From Pampus argenteus (Eukaryota; Chordata; Actinopteri; Scombriformes; Stromateidae), in assembly GCA_036937835.1 (NCBI GenBank), contig CM072860.1, positions 5,845,001 to 5,909,000 on the forward strand: a stretch of DNA of 64,000 nucleotides, written 5' to 3'. Positions 54,701-64,000 of the stretch are shown piece by piece. Below the pieces are notes generated by a model. That model made no database searches, was not told the DNA's origin, and saw nothing but the letters and a program-made list of their open reading frames with translations. The position numbers were made by a program, and so were the translations under genes. Position 1 is the stretch's first letter. Each line of letters opens with the position of its first letter.

Positions 54701-57700
54701 TGAAAGCCGTAAACTACCTGTTGGGCCACAAATACTCATGGTACTGAAAACGTTGCTTAAGATCTCATATTTTAGATTGATTGTAAAGTACTGATGTCCT
54801 TTTAGTGCAAGATAAATTGTATTAATCCTTGTGGCTGATACACAAATGACACAAAGTGTCCATTTATGTTGTTGTTACATGTGCAGTTTGTGGATTTTGT
54901 CGAGAAAACATGAAATCCCAAAACAGTATTTCTTTTATCCACATATGTGAAGCCAAAAATAATCATCTCAACTAATTTTTTTTCCTAAAGCACTTAATTA
55001 TTTATCTGATATGTCTTGTAAATTTTGAATCAAATTGAATTGAGGAACATGATCATCCACCGCAGCAGCATTGATATCTATTCCCATTCCCAGCAGAGGG
55101 CGTCAGTCTGACAGTAATGCACAAACTGAAGCTGAATGTCCGCAGTGACTCAATCAAGTATATTGACTAGAGTAAAAGAAGAGAAATGCTCTTTTTTGAG
55201 ACTTTACTTATTTAATTTCTCTTGTTTGGGCTGATGGATTCGAACATATTCAGTGGCTGTTTGTCTTTTAAACACATCATCGTGTCTGTGAGTGTGACTT
55301 TCCACACTATTCCATGTGTAGCAACTTTATAAAGTCTCTAAAAAGTAATGTAGTGGGGGTGTGTTAACTTTCTGCACATATTCAGACATACTGAGTGTTA
55401 AAAATATGACCATACTGAATCATACCAACGTTTCTATTTTAGAGAGTGGGGAGATAGAGACAGGGAGAAATAGGCAGAGAGATAGATGAAAACCAGTAGT
55501 GACAGTTTCTATCTGTGGCTCAGTCAACTCGTGGATAAGGTTACCATGGCGCCCGGTGGTGGGAAGAATCAGAGCTGATGTACTTATCAACCAGAAAAGA
55601 GGAATGAGCCTGTAGAGAAGCTGAAAGGTTTCGATTCCTCCTCATCAACATGTGTGTACATATCACCTTACATTAAAGCATATACATTAATGCAAGGCAG
55701 CAAGGTCAGAGTGAAAAAGCTCGTCCCCCTACGATAAAGTGCTTTTAAGTACGAGATACACATCAAAAGAGCAGGAGCTTTGTTGCTGGAAAAACATGTT
55801 GAGCGTGATTATCTTCTCTTTTTCTGGAATTCACAGTGTTTCAAAGAAGGCTTCCTTGGATTTTCCTTTAATCTCAGAAATAAAACACTGTCTCTAATTG
55901 GATATCTGAAAGTTTCAATGTCACAAAGGTCACACCATCTGTAGAAGAAATAATCACCGTAACAAATCAATTCACCTCTTGATTGTAAAATCTCAGAAAC
56001 ACACACAGTGGAGGGGAGGAAAAATGTCGAGTAAGGACGGGAAAACGGGAAAATAAAATCCATCTGCAGGAGATGATAATAACGATCTTGCACTCCATAC
56101 AGACAAACAAAACAAGACAGGTTCAAGAGATCTTTAAAGCCACGCTGAAGCTACACACACCAGAGCCCATTAAAAAAAACACTAAGCAGGTAGACCAAGC
56201 AGACCAAAGACAATGTTTAAAAGGCGACACAAACACACCACACTGAGCAATCTGAGCACAAACACACACACACCGAGCCGCGACACAGAAAAGTACACAA
56301 AGGAGTGGGAGCTGATGAGAGGAGGAAGCCACAAGACAAAATGAAACAGAGCTAAGAGAGAATGGGAGAAAGCATGCAGAGGCGGAGAGGAGAAGAGGTG
56401 CTGCTGGTGATGGGGAGGAGAGGAGGGAGAGAAAGCTGAGCTCACAAATGTGTAAAAAGACAGACAAGAGTGATTTCCAATTCTAACATTTATTAGATCT
56501 ACTCAATCACAGGTACAGAGTTTATTGGCAGTGATTATCTACAACAGGCATCTAGAGAGGGAGTGAATGATAAAGAATGACAAGCAATTCAACAATGTCA
56601 CCAGCGCTTAGGAGGAGCACTTGTCTTTCAATGACTAATTAGTTTTTACCGTTGCTCAAATTATCGTCACCGTTTAATGACTCACTGGTTTAGAGAGTTG
56701 CGTAAGAAAATAAAAATGCGTTTTGACATTGACATTGTTGAATTGCACTTAAGTAGATATGGTGGGATGGAGAGGAATACAGCATTTGTTTTGTAATGTC
56801 TGCAGGTCCAACACTGCAAAACAATGTCTGGTTTGCTCTGTTTTCTAATTGTACATGATGAACCCACAATGCCAGGAAACACAGCAGCTATGTTGCCCTG
56901 ATTTATAATCATCAGTACAATTTACTCACTACAGTACTGTCAAATATTGATCGTCAATCTATATGCATTAAGCATATATTATTAATATTCATAAATTTGG
57001 CAAATCTCATGCACCCACAACTACAATATAAACTCTAAATATTTAACTGGAATAAACTAATCCCGGTCATGTGGCCAACCCAACAATTTGTGTTGTGGTG
57101 AAGTGAAATCCAAGTAAACTTTACTCACTGAACAAAATATACACATCACTATTTACAAGTTGATCCGAGTGTAATCAATCAATCATACACATGCTTTACT
57201 ATGTTTAATAAAACAAATCAGTTTAAATGATTGGCAAACTGAAAAAGAGTCAATATCAATTTGTCATTAAAGTGCATCAGAGTCAGTGTAGAGTTTAATC
57301 ATGAAGGTGGTCACGTTTAGACCACTGGAGAGAGCGCACACATGCACATACGACACACACGCAAACACACGGAGCACTGGTTTATTTTACTGTAGAAATA
57401 CCTGAACTGGACTTTCCCTCTCCACCTGCATCCTCAGGGTGGGAGCAGGGTGGTGGTGGGGTGAAGTTGGCCTCGGACAGGCTGCCCTCAAAGGACGGCA
57501 TAGGGGATGGAGATGCAGGCAGCAGGGTGCTGTTGGGGCTGTTGATGTCGCCCTCCCCCACAAGGGTCAGGTCATTGTGGGAGTCCTCCTCCACTGTGCG
57601 GAGGCTTGGCCTGGTGTCTGAGGGTCGGGGGATAGGGGAGAGATGGGTGCCGAAAGGTGTGTGGCGAGGGAGGGGCAGCAGGCACCGCCTGGTCCCAGAG

Positions 57701-60700
57701 TGTCCATTGGCACTGGAGCTGAGGGAGGAGTCCAGGCTTTCCGAACGAAGGCTGGAGGTGAGGGGCCCGCGTGATGAGACGCCGTTGCTTCGCTTCAGTG
57801 AGTCCGGAGTGGAGCAGGCCAGGTCAGAGGAGACGGAGCAAGAAGAGGTGGGGGGAGCCAGACGCAGGAAGTCAGGCAGCACCAGGTCTTCTTTGTTCAG
57901 GAGTCCACGCTGGTCGTTGGCTCGGGTGCTCTGTGCCCGACTCAGCAGCTCAAAGAATTCTGGAAAACAAATCAAAGACATTTCATCACTTAAACTTTTC
58001 AAATAGGAAAGCAACTGGGAGAGAAGGATTAGTTTTGTTTAACATGCAGCGAAGCAGCCTCACCCTCTAGAGCCGCCACAGATATCAGTTAGTCCTGAGG
58101 CAAAGCAGAGCTAAGAAATCCACCAGAGGTGAAAAAAAAAAAAGACAAGAGAAAGAAAAGAGAAAAAAAGGAAAAGGGGGGTTTACCTTCAGCTTCATCT
58201 ATATTAATCTTTTTCTGTTTTCTCTTTTCCCCTGGGAGTGCTGAGTCTGGTCCACTTGCTCTCACAGAAAAGTCCTTTGGTGTTGACCTCTCATCTCCCT
58301 GCAGATGCAACAATAACAATGCACTCTGTTAGGGGATGGAGGGATGGTGAGGGGAGGGCGAGTCACTGTGATAAGGCTAAGCATGAGCTGCCAAGCACCC
58401 TACTGAGCAAAGTGTCCAGATTTACTGAGGCCTTCATGTAAAGATGAGCCTGGTCCATATGTTGGCCCTGTGTCCCTACTGATCTTGCTAATATCTATAA
58501 GTATGATCTGCCTACGTATGTCTTTATAACTTATGCACAGAAAAATATGAGCGAGTGAGTCAGCCACAGGCAGTGTTAGGGTGAGAAATACCAAACAAAC
58601 AGGAAATACACAAGAGTTGAAGGCTCAGCATTAGCTAAATGTTAATAAAGAGTAATGTGGACTGCTATTAAATGATACTGAATGTTGCAGAAGCACAGCA
58701 TTAGACAAAGGACAAACACCATATTTGTACATTTTTAGCAATATGTTGTATGAAAGTAAAGATTTTATGAGTACTAACTGTTGCAGAAAGACTCCTTGGA
58801 GGATGGCTTTTTAGGGAGGAAGACTTGGATTTGTCTGTTGAAGAGAGAAGAAAACATGAAAAATTCATAAGAATGAGAAGCGGAGAGAGAGAGCAACAGA
58901 GAAGGGCGGAGAGGACACGTAAAGACATGGTGGCATGCTGTACAAAAAAAATAGAAAATGGCGTCCTGTCCAACAAGGCGAGAAACAATTTCTCCAATCC
59001 ATTAACTTTAGGTTTATTTCCTAATTTTGTATGCGTTTGTGATATTTAGTGTTAATTATTAGGCTGTGGTGTGTTTGATGGCCGTACCTTTCCCTGAGGC
59101 TGCGTCCACTCGCTCCAACACAACTCGCAGTCCATCCAAGCTTGATATGGGGGCACCCAAATCCAAAGGCTCAGTTTGTCCATTCTAAAACAAAAATTAT
59201 TTGGACATATGTTCACTTGGTGCGCAGAAGTCTGAATATGCTCATTAGCATTTTGCTTAGTTAATAAAACATTATTCAGCTCCAGGTCGACTGTATAATA
59301 CAGTTATAATTCCTGGAAACCCACAGGACTAAAATACATCAGCTGGCAAGTGTTTAGGGGAGGAGTCAAGAGTCGGCATATTTAAAGAGTGTCGTCATTC
59401 TTAATTATAGCCCTGGTGCTCCATCTTCAGAGGCTGGGCTGAGTCAGAGTGCTAACCACCATGTAGAGATGGAAAAGGATGTGGTTGCTTCCCTCCCCTG
59501 ACCATGATACTCCACCCTGTGGCACTGTCAAACACTGCACAGGCTGATCTCTGGATACACTAGAGCTTCAAAAAGATTAAGACATTGTAGCCATCAGGAA
59601 CAACTTACTATTTTGGCCACAAGATCACTGAGGTGGAGGCCATATTTGGCCACCACGGGACGCAGGACCTCAGTGACTGGTTTGGTAGGTTTGGCTTTCA
59701 GCCCCACAGAGCGGTTAATGGGTACCAGGTCCAATCTAAGAGCAGAGAAAGAGCAAAAGTAAGTGTCACCACATTAAAAGCAAAGTCAGAAAAAGCTACA
59801 TTAATAGGAAATCAATAGATATCAGACAAGCATACTTTGATTCATACCTAAACAAAGTCCTCTTCTCCAGTCTTAAGTCTCGTGAGCTGAGGGTCATGCA
59901 GTCTTGGTCTAACACTAAAGGCTATAAAACAAAAGAAGCATGATTGAAGTGATGCGTGCAGCACTGGTCTGCTTCCTCGTCTATTAGCAGCAATGGTATT
60001 AGTATTTATCAGTAATAGGTTGGCCTCCCTCACCTTCTCCCCTCCCACCAGGAAGAGGTCGACAGCGGCGATGTTGACGCTTATGTTGTGACAGAGAACT
60101 TGGAGGACTTCCCGAATGGAGGCACCAGGCCGAAGCGTGATAGAAGAACACGAGCCGTCGGGCAGCATCACGCTGCAGTGTTTTGGGGAGCGATCCCAAA
60201 CTCCTACTGAGTGGCGATTATCAGACTAAAGGGGAAAAGATTAAAAAAAAAATTTCAATAAGAGTGCACATATCTAAATTCGATGTTGGTTTGACCAGAA
60301 ACTGGGCTCTGTGTTTCCATGGTGATCTGTCCAGAGGAATCTTACCTCAATCTTGCCAGCAGAGCAGGAAGTGGCCATCTCCAGACTGGTACCGGATGAC
60401 AAGGAGCCCTGAGACTCCCTGCGCCCATTATTACCCCAGTAGTCTGCACAAAACACCACAGACGATGATGAGCCCAAGCATGTCAGAAACATCCTCATGC
60501 TACTCATTAATTGACACTTTCAGTATGAAACACAAACACTGTGTAAAGCAGGATAATTTAAGTGCAGCTATATTTAGCGAGAGACGTTTATGTAAAAGCA
60601 TATTAGGTTAAATTTAGCAATTAAAGAGGAATGTGATTATGATCGAGATGATAATGTGTTTACGATTAGTATTACAAGAGTATTATGTAATAATCAATAT

Positions 60701-63015
60701 CTCACATCACCAAAAGTCTTTCAAAATACCTGTGTTGCAAAAAGTATGTTTTTGCCAGGGCACCTATTGAATGCATGTAACACTTTAATCATTGCAGGGC
60801 AGCTGCATTTCTACATGTCTCCACTATATGTAGCTCATGGCAACCCCGGAGCTGGCAGGGATTTGTTGCCTTGTTCAAGGACATTTCAGCACTTTGGAAG
60901 TTTGTGTGTTACAAAAGCTTTAAGCAGCGGGTAACTTTGTAAGCTGCAGGCAGCAGGCTTGCTAATTTATTTGTTAAAGAAAAAACAAGAAGTTCTGAGC
61001 ATCTCACCAAGGTGAATTTCTCCAATTTCCTTCTTTTTTGGCCCCTTCCCAAAGCTTCTGTTGCGGGACCACGAGAAGAAGATCCCACGTTTTTTGTCAG
61101 CGCTCTCATCTTTACTGTCCTCATTTAGTGACCTTCCTGACCTCTGTTTTCTGGCCTCCTGTGGGTTGGAAAACACACACAATATATACTTAACCTGCCA
61201 AACTGAATTATTCATTAACCATATTTTCCATTACCAGTTTCTTTAAAACAGTCAGGATGGTACCTTTTTTGGAGTAGAAAGGGTGGAGCGGTCGGAGCTG
61301 GCACTGTGTTTAGAAGGCGCAGGACTGCAGGGGATCTGGTAAGGGTCCGGCAAGGGTCGCCCATCCACCTCAGCATGCATACACTCCTGGTAAATGGAGG
61401 ACTTGAGGAATCGTGAATAGCTGTCAAACTTCATCAGGTTGAAAATCTGTAAACGGGGAAGATGGTATCAAGTAAGTAAGTAAACAAGTGGTGATAGGCA
61501 GAGGATGATGAGACATACAGAGAGAGGGTCAGTGAAAGTGATAGACAGAAAAATGAAGAGGTGAGATTAGACACACAAAAAGGAATGTGGCAACTAAAAT
61601 TAGTGGGTGAGGAGGAAAAAAAATGAAACACTGAATGCAACAGCAAATAGAATAAAGAAACTACTGCTTTTAACATATTTTGCAGCTGATGTTACGACAG
61701 GTGTCCCAATAGTTAACATTTTATAATGTCTCACTGCATGTCTAGGTGTCTGTGTGTACAGTAGGTTCTCTGTGGGTGTATGCCAGTTTGTGTTTATCTC
61801 TCTGGTAAAGCCTCAGAGCCCTTTCATAAACAAACCCAGATGGCCACCAAAATAACCCAATATGCTTGTGCACAGTGACTAAAGGCTAGATGAGAACAAA
61901 ACCCCCCTAGTGCACACAGAATCCCTTCTAATTATGATGTCTAGAAAAATGTCTCTATTTGAAGAACGGCCCAACTGAATAATTTAAGCAAGAGGCCTAA
62001 ATGTGGAAGCACCACATTCTTTATCAATCGACTGTGGTATCTTGATAAATGAGATCAACTACTTGATACCTGTAACTGTTGCGTCTTGAACATGTCGGGC
62101 CGCGGGGAGGTGAGGACATCATCAGCCAGCTGGGCTTGGCTGTCGATGTTGACCGGCATGGTGGCCTTGCTGGACAGGAAGCTGTTGTAAATCTCTCCAG
62201 CTCTCTGGGACAGCTGCAAGAAAGACAGTGATGATTTCCCTTTTATTAATATGTTTTCTGACAATTCTCAGTGCACCACAGTATCAAAAACCACCAAAAT
62301 ACCAACCAATGCATACTGTGGACTTACCTGTTTTTTATCAGTTGCAGGGACATGACTGAAGTATTCACAGGCCTGCCAGAACAAGATATTCTCCTCACTA
62401 AATTCTTTCTTGAGAAATTCCTGTGGAGACATACATTGTAAGAGTTTCTATATGGTCTCAAACTGGTGATATTTTTTGTCTCTTTCCAGTGCTGGTGTTG
62501 TTGTCGAGACCAGTGGTGAGGAAATACATGATCGGGTGTAATGTTGTGAACAAGATTTGTTGTATGTAATGTTGTATGTGTAGGCGCAGGACTGTGTAGG
62601 CGAGTGCAGTGCTGATCAGTGTTGAGGGAAGGTGAAAAGGGAGGTGGTTGTGGGAGCCAGAACTTGTGTGTTGAGCCTTCTGGAGGTGTTGTGGGCTAAA
62701 TTCAAAGACTTATCTTTTATGTGGGAGATGGCTACGTGGCGACATAAATGAGAAGCCTAGGATCACTGGGGTTGAATATTGATATATGGTTCTGAACTAC
62801 CTCCTATTCCAAATTTTTAAGAGCTTAGAATTTGTTGAAGCTTACCGAGAAGTAGCGTACGCCCACTGAATCCTGAAGGAGATGCTCGAAGCAGGCGGCC
62901 CAGCTAGCCACACGCTGCTCTGGAACTCCTCGATGGCTACCTGCTCCTGGAAGACTGCCATTACTGTTCAGGCTGCTCTGGCTGCAACATCCCTGCAACT
63001 GGACTCCACTATAAT
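51496..63015 (-). CDS. rgs12: Regulator of G-protein signalling 12, 5'-partial (RGS domain to C-terminus)
   Basis: RGS12 is a GTPase-activating protein for Gi/o alpha subunits and a Ras/Raf/MEK scaffold. Exons in the window: 63015-62846, 62420-62328, 62213-62070, 61446-61264, 61158-61008, 60443-60346, 60225-60034, 59921-59848, 59735-59609, 59184-59088, 58834-58779, 58298-58187 and 57959-57402 or -57382, plus a distal exon 51770-51496. Phases are continuous throughout. Order: RGS domain, basic linker with FFSWSR and RRESQGSLSS, two Ras-binding domains, GoLoco. The post-GoLoco LTLVGEGDINSPNSTLLP matches RGS12 and not RGS14, which ends soon after GoLoco. PDZ and PTB exons must lie right of the window. 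The visible part is 690 residues (proximal stop) or 775 (distal exon). Confidence 0.93.
51850..52100. mobile_element. fragment of a teleost dispersed repeat
   Basis: Starts TTAAAGGGGACATATTATG, the head of a short interspersed element I associate with many teleost genomes. It ends indistinctly. There is no coding capacity, and the family is not assigned. Confidence 0.35.
52101..54019 (-). other. rgs12 3' intron, distal part
   Basis: AT-rich. A motif near 53308 (CCATCTTCCTGAACGGGG) resembles the 3' part of a common fish repeat. No coding evidence otherwise. Confidence 0.4.
54020..54132 (-). CDS. rgs12: possible second alternative terminal exon of rgs12
   Basis: A strong pyrimidine tract and acceptor (CTTGTGTCTCTGCATCAG) precede a 37-codon frame. 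It is in the correct phase to follow the rgs12 donor at 57402: ALRAGVLLNPGLPYHPSGG then QGGLNADLWQSASVKLSV-stop. Phase agreement has a one-in-three chance of being accidental, and I recognise no homologue. An overlapping frame ends in a hydrophobic run but does not fit the phase. Confidence 0.33.
54501..54514 (-). promoter_or_regulatory. CTCF-like site, opposite orientation
   Basis: CCACTAGGGGGAGA on the minus strand, in the last rgs12 intron. It faces the plus-strand sites at 14.1 and 27.0 kb. Confidence 0.4.
55090..55103 (+). promoter_or_regulatory. CTCF-like site
   Basis: CCAGCAGAGGGCGT on the plus strand, about 0.6 kb from the minus-strand site in the same rgs12 intron. Confidence 0.4.
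56489..56526 (-). promoter_or_regulatory. candidate poly(A) signals for the proximal rgs12 form
   Basis: Two AATAAA hexamers on the minus strand, at 56521-56526 and 56489-56494, about 860-890 bases past the proximal stop at 57382. Another AATAAA overlaps the stop itself and is too close to be the main signal. Confidence 0.35.
57382..57959 (-). CDS. rgs12: rgs12 exon: GoLoco motif and proximal C-terminus
   Basis: It encodes EFFELLSRAQSTRANDQRG then LLNKEDLVLPDFL. This is the GoLoco (G-alpha-i/GDP-binding) motif with its Asp-Gln-Arg triad. After a Ser/Pro-rich stretch comes LTLVGEGDINSPNSTLLP. The frame stops at 57382 (GISTVK-stop). An in-frame donor TCAG|GTATTT at 57401-57402 lies six codons before the stop and joins in phase to the exon ending at 51496, so this exon can be terminal or internal. 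Confidence 0.95.
58187..58298 (-). CDS. rgs12: rgs12 exon: lead-in to GoLoco
   Basis: The 112-nt exon encodes GDERSTPKDFSVRASGPDS and EKRKQKKINIDEAE. KKINIDEAE directly precedes the GoLoco helix in RGS12. The acceptor is GCATCTGCAG and the donor GAAG|GTAAAC. Confidence 0.92.
58779..58834 (-). CDS. rgs12: rgs12 exon: Ser/Lys-rich linker
   Basis: The 56-nt exon encodes DKSKSSSLKSHPPRSLSAT. It is short and low in complexity, but the acceptor CTTCAACAG, donor ACA|GTTAGT and phases of both neighbours all agree. Confidence 0.75.
59088..59184 (-). CDS. rgs12: rgs12 exon: second Ras-binding domain, end
   Basis: The 97-nt exon encodes NGQTEPLDLGAPISSLDGLR then VVLERVDAASGK. PLDLG-PISSLDG-RVVLE is conserved in RGS12. 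The donor is AAAG|GTACGG. Confidence 0.94.
59609..59735 (-). CDS. rgs12: rgs12 exon: second Ras-binding domain
   Basis: The 127-nt exon encodes LDLVPINRSVGLKAKPTKP, VTEVLRPVVAKYGLHL and SDLVAKI. This matches RGS12 RBD2 closely. The donor is ATA|GTAAGT. Confidence 0.95.
59848..59921 (-). CDS. rgs12: rgs12 exon: RBD1/RBD2 junction
   Basis: The 74-nt exon encodes PLVLDQDCMTLSSRDLRLEK then RTLFR. The acceptor is GTTTTATAG and the donor TTAG|GTATGA. Confidence 0.93.
60034..60225 (-). CDS. rgs12: rgs12 exon: first Ras-binding domain
   Basis: The 192-nt exon encodes KHCSVMLPDGSCSSITLRPG, SIREVLQVLCHNISVN and VDLFLVGGEK. This is the ubiquitin-like RBD1 with the C-V-LPDG strand. The donor is AAG|GTGAGG. 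Confidence 0.94.
60346..60443 (-). CDS. rgs12: rgs12 exon: Ser-rich linker
   Basis: The 98-nt exon encodes GRRESQGSLSSGTSLEMA and TSCSAGKIE. RRESQGS-SS is shared by RGS12 and RGS14. The acceptor is GTTTTGTGCAG and the donor GAG|GTAAGA. Confidence 0.92.
61008..61158 (-). CDS. rgs12: rgs12 exon: basic linker
   Basis: The 151-nt exon encodes GRSLNEDSKDESADKKRG, FFSWSRNRSFGKGPKKKE and IGEIHL. The FFSWSR basic segment is characteristic of the R12 subfamily. The acceptor is CAACCCACAG and the donor CTTG|GTGAGA. Confidence 0.9.
61264..61446 (-). CDS. rgs12: rgs12 exon: end of RGS domain and Ser-rich linker
   Basis: The 183-nt exon encodes IFNLMKFDSYSRFLKSSIYQ and EC, closing the RGS domain. A Pro/Ser linker follows with SKHSASSDRSTLSTPKK, matching RGS12. 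The donor is AAG|GTACCA. Confidence 0.95.
62070..62213 (-). CDS. rgs12: rgs12 exon: RGS domain
   Basis: The 144-nt exon encodes AGEIYNSFLSSKATMPVNI and DSQAQLADDVLTSPRPDMF. The I-x-x-x-F...PVNID pattern is RGS helices 5-6. The donor is CAG|GTATCA. Confidence 0.95.
62328..62420 (-). CDS. rgs12: rgs12 exon: RGS domain core
   Basis: The 93-nt exon encodes EFLKKEFSEENILFWQACE then YFSHVPATDKKQ. EFSEEN-FW-ACE is the G-alpha-contacting RGS signature, with the key Asn present. The acceptor is CTCCACAG and the donor CAG|GTAAGT. Confidence 0.96.
62846..63015 (-). CDS. rgs12: rgs12 exon: start of RGS domain
   Basis: It encodes SLNSNGSLPGAGSHRG then RVASWAACFEHLLQDSVGVR and YFS. The last part is helix 1 of the RGS fold. 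The acceptor is CATCTTGCAG, entering with one base carried from an exon outside the window. Confidence 0.93.
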
Positions 63016-64000
63016 CTGCAAGATGAGAGAGCAACACAAAAGGTTAAAAGTCTCTAATGTTAAAGGGTAAGTCCAGCCAGAGGGAATGTTAGAGCCATTC
63101 TCCTGCCTTCTCAACCTTTTAAATATTTATGTGGATTTTTGTGTTATTGTTTTCTTTACTCTTGACACCATATAACTCCATTCAACTTCGGAAATGGCAA
63201 ACTGAGTGCTGTAATTTAACCTATGATTTTATAACCATAAAAAAACATTATTTGTGAACAAAAAAATATCTTCTGTTGATACAATAAAATTACAAACAGA
63301 AAATGGATTAGACTACACGACAAAAGGCCAATAGGGTTATAAGGGGAGCTAGAGGCTCTTCGGTGAAGTGTACCCTTTGCTGCTACACTTGAATTGTTAT
63401 ACAATAAGTGAATGACAAAAGTTCAAAACAGCTCAGGCATAACAGACCCGACTGCATCCTATAAGAAAGAAAACACTGATGTCACTCACACTGTTGATAA
63501 GAGTGGAGCAAAATGGGAGCAGAATAAAGAAGAATAAAGAGAGGAGACAGCTGATTGAAGGGATACAAAGACGGAGAATGAATGAGGATCTGTGAACTGG
63601 TGGTAAACTAAAGTAGGGCCTCACCCAGTACTTTCTATAATGGCAGCAGTTGGCCACTTTAGAGCTATAGAACAACTAAGCAGGGAGCACACAGTATAAG
63701 AGAAAAAACAAAAAAGGGACACGGTTGGATTTATATATAGCTGTTGTCATTCTGTGGAGAGTCTACTGGTTGGCATGGGCAACCAGTGTTAACAGTGTTT
63801 GTCTTTGCTGATGAGAACAGAAATGCTAGCTGGGTCAAGTAAGTACAGTGCTGCATATCTTCATATTGCCAATACGCCTGCACAAGTGGGCTGGCTGGAT
63901 TTACAAATACTGTATGTGTGGGTCAACCGTGTCACTGTGAAAAGAAAGCACTGTAAATAGTATGTGACATCACAGAGTATTACAATGAAGTCTTTCATAT
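63016..64000 (-). other. rgs12 intron upstream of the RGS-domain exon
   Basis: No further in-phase exon with good splice sites was seen, so the preceding exon lies beyond the window. Confidence 0.5.

Larger units (their letters stand above)
54133..56488 (-). other. rgs12 3' intron, proximal part
   Basis: CTCF-like motifs at 54501-54514 (minus) and 55090-55103 (plus). A purine-rich plus strand at 56300-56440 gives spurious Ser/Leu/His-rich minus frames. No exon found. Confidence 0.4.

Noticed and set aside
56123..56467. Minus frames rich in Ser, Leu, Phe and His
   Set aside because: They lie over a purine-rich low-complexity stretch in the rgs12 3' region; no conserved pattern.
57461..58006. 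181-codon plus-strand open frame
   Set aside because: It is antisense to the rgs12 GoLoco exon, whose minus frame matches a known protein. The plus frame is a shadow of GC-rich Ser/Pro codons.
57382..63015. Identity as RGS14
   Set aside because: The LTLVGEGDINSPNSTLLP block after GoLoco, and the linkage to hgfac and dok7, fit RGS12. RGS14 ends shortly after GoLoco.
1..64000. CRISPR arrays, tRNA, rRNA, prokaryotic operons or viral genes
   Set aside because: None seen by eye. Tandem repeats present are micro- and minisatellites without spacer structure. A tRNAscan or Infernal run would be decisive.

Overview
The window looks like teleost fish nuclear DNA. It is AT-rich and intron-containing, full of CA/TG microsatellites, and has no bacterial gene organisation. 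Three vertebrate genes lie head to tail on the minus strand. Reading right to left in their direction of transcription they are rgs12 (5' part outside the window), hgfac and dok7. From memory of the human map, this is the order and relative orientation of RGS12-HGFAC-DOK7 at 4p16.3, so the block is a conserved synteny. I rebuilt every exon by hand from GT/AG sites, and reading phase is continuous through all three genes. dok7 gives 880 codons (13 exons), hgfac 607 codons (14 exons), and the visible part of rgs12 690 or 775 codons depending on its 3' end.

Layout. 1-16.8 kb: no gene seen; 3' flank of dok7 with a 22-bp minisatellite (11.4 kb) and a degenerate AAGTC-rich repeat (14.7-15.0 kb). 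16.8-39.0 kb: dok7, adaptor and activator of the muscle kinase MuSK. 39.8-48.9 kb: hgfac, a secreted plasma serine protease (FN2-EGF-FN1-EGF-kringle-trypsin). 48.9-51.5 kb: intergenic. 51.5-63.0 kb: the 3' two thirds of rgs12 (RGS domain, two Ras-binding domains, GoLoco, alternative C-termini). 63.0-64.0 kb: rgs12 intron or 5' sequence. The genes are neighbours but do not form one pathway: Dok-7 acts at the neuromuscular junction, HGFAC activates pro-HGF in plasma, and RGS12 shuts off Gi/o signalling and scaffolds Ras/MAPK components.

Main points for a second look. (1) dok7 continues past the exon where human Dok-7 ends into six further in-phase exons. They encode an IRS-like tail with four YxxM motifs (PI3-kinase p85 type), three YxN motifs (Grb2 type) and a conserved-looking C-terminus. 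The human-like short form would arise by reading through the exon 7 donor. (2) rgs12 has a distal 3' exon 5.6 kb downstream that ends in A-T-V-V, matching the (A/S)-T-x-(L/V) ligand reported for RGS12's own PDZ domain. A second possible alternative terminal exon lies between. (3) Several hgfac acceptors, including that of the catalytic-serine exon, have long TG repeats where a pyrimidine tract should be. (4) Other signals: paired DR1 nuclear-receptor elements in a dok7 intron, CTCF-like motifs (one inside coding sequence), a G30/(GA)17 homopurine tract at the dok7 5' end, and a hammerhead-like inverted repeat in an hgfac intron. I see no CRISPR, prokaryotic system, rRNA or tRNA gene.
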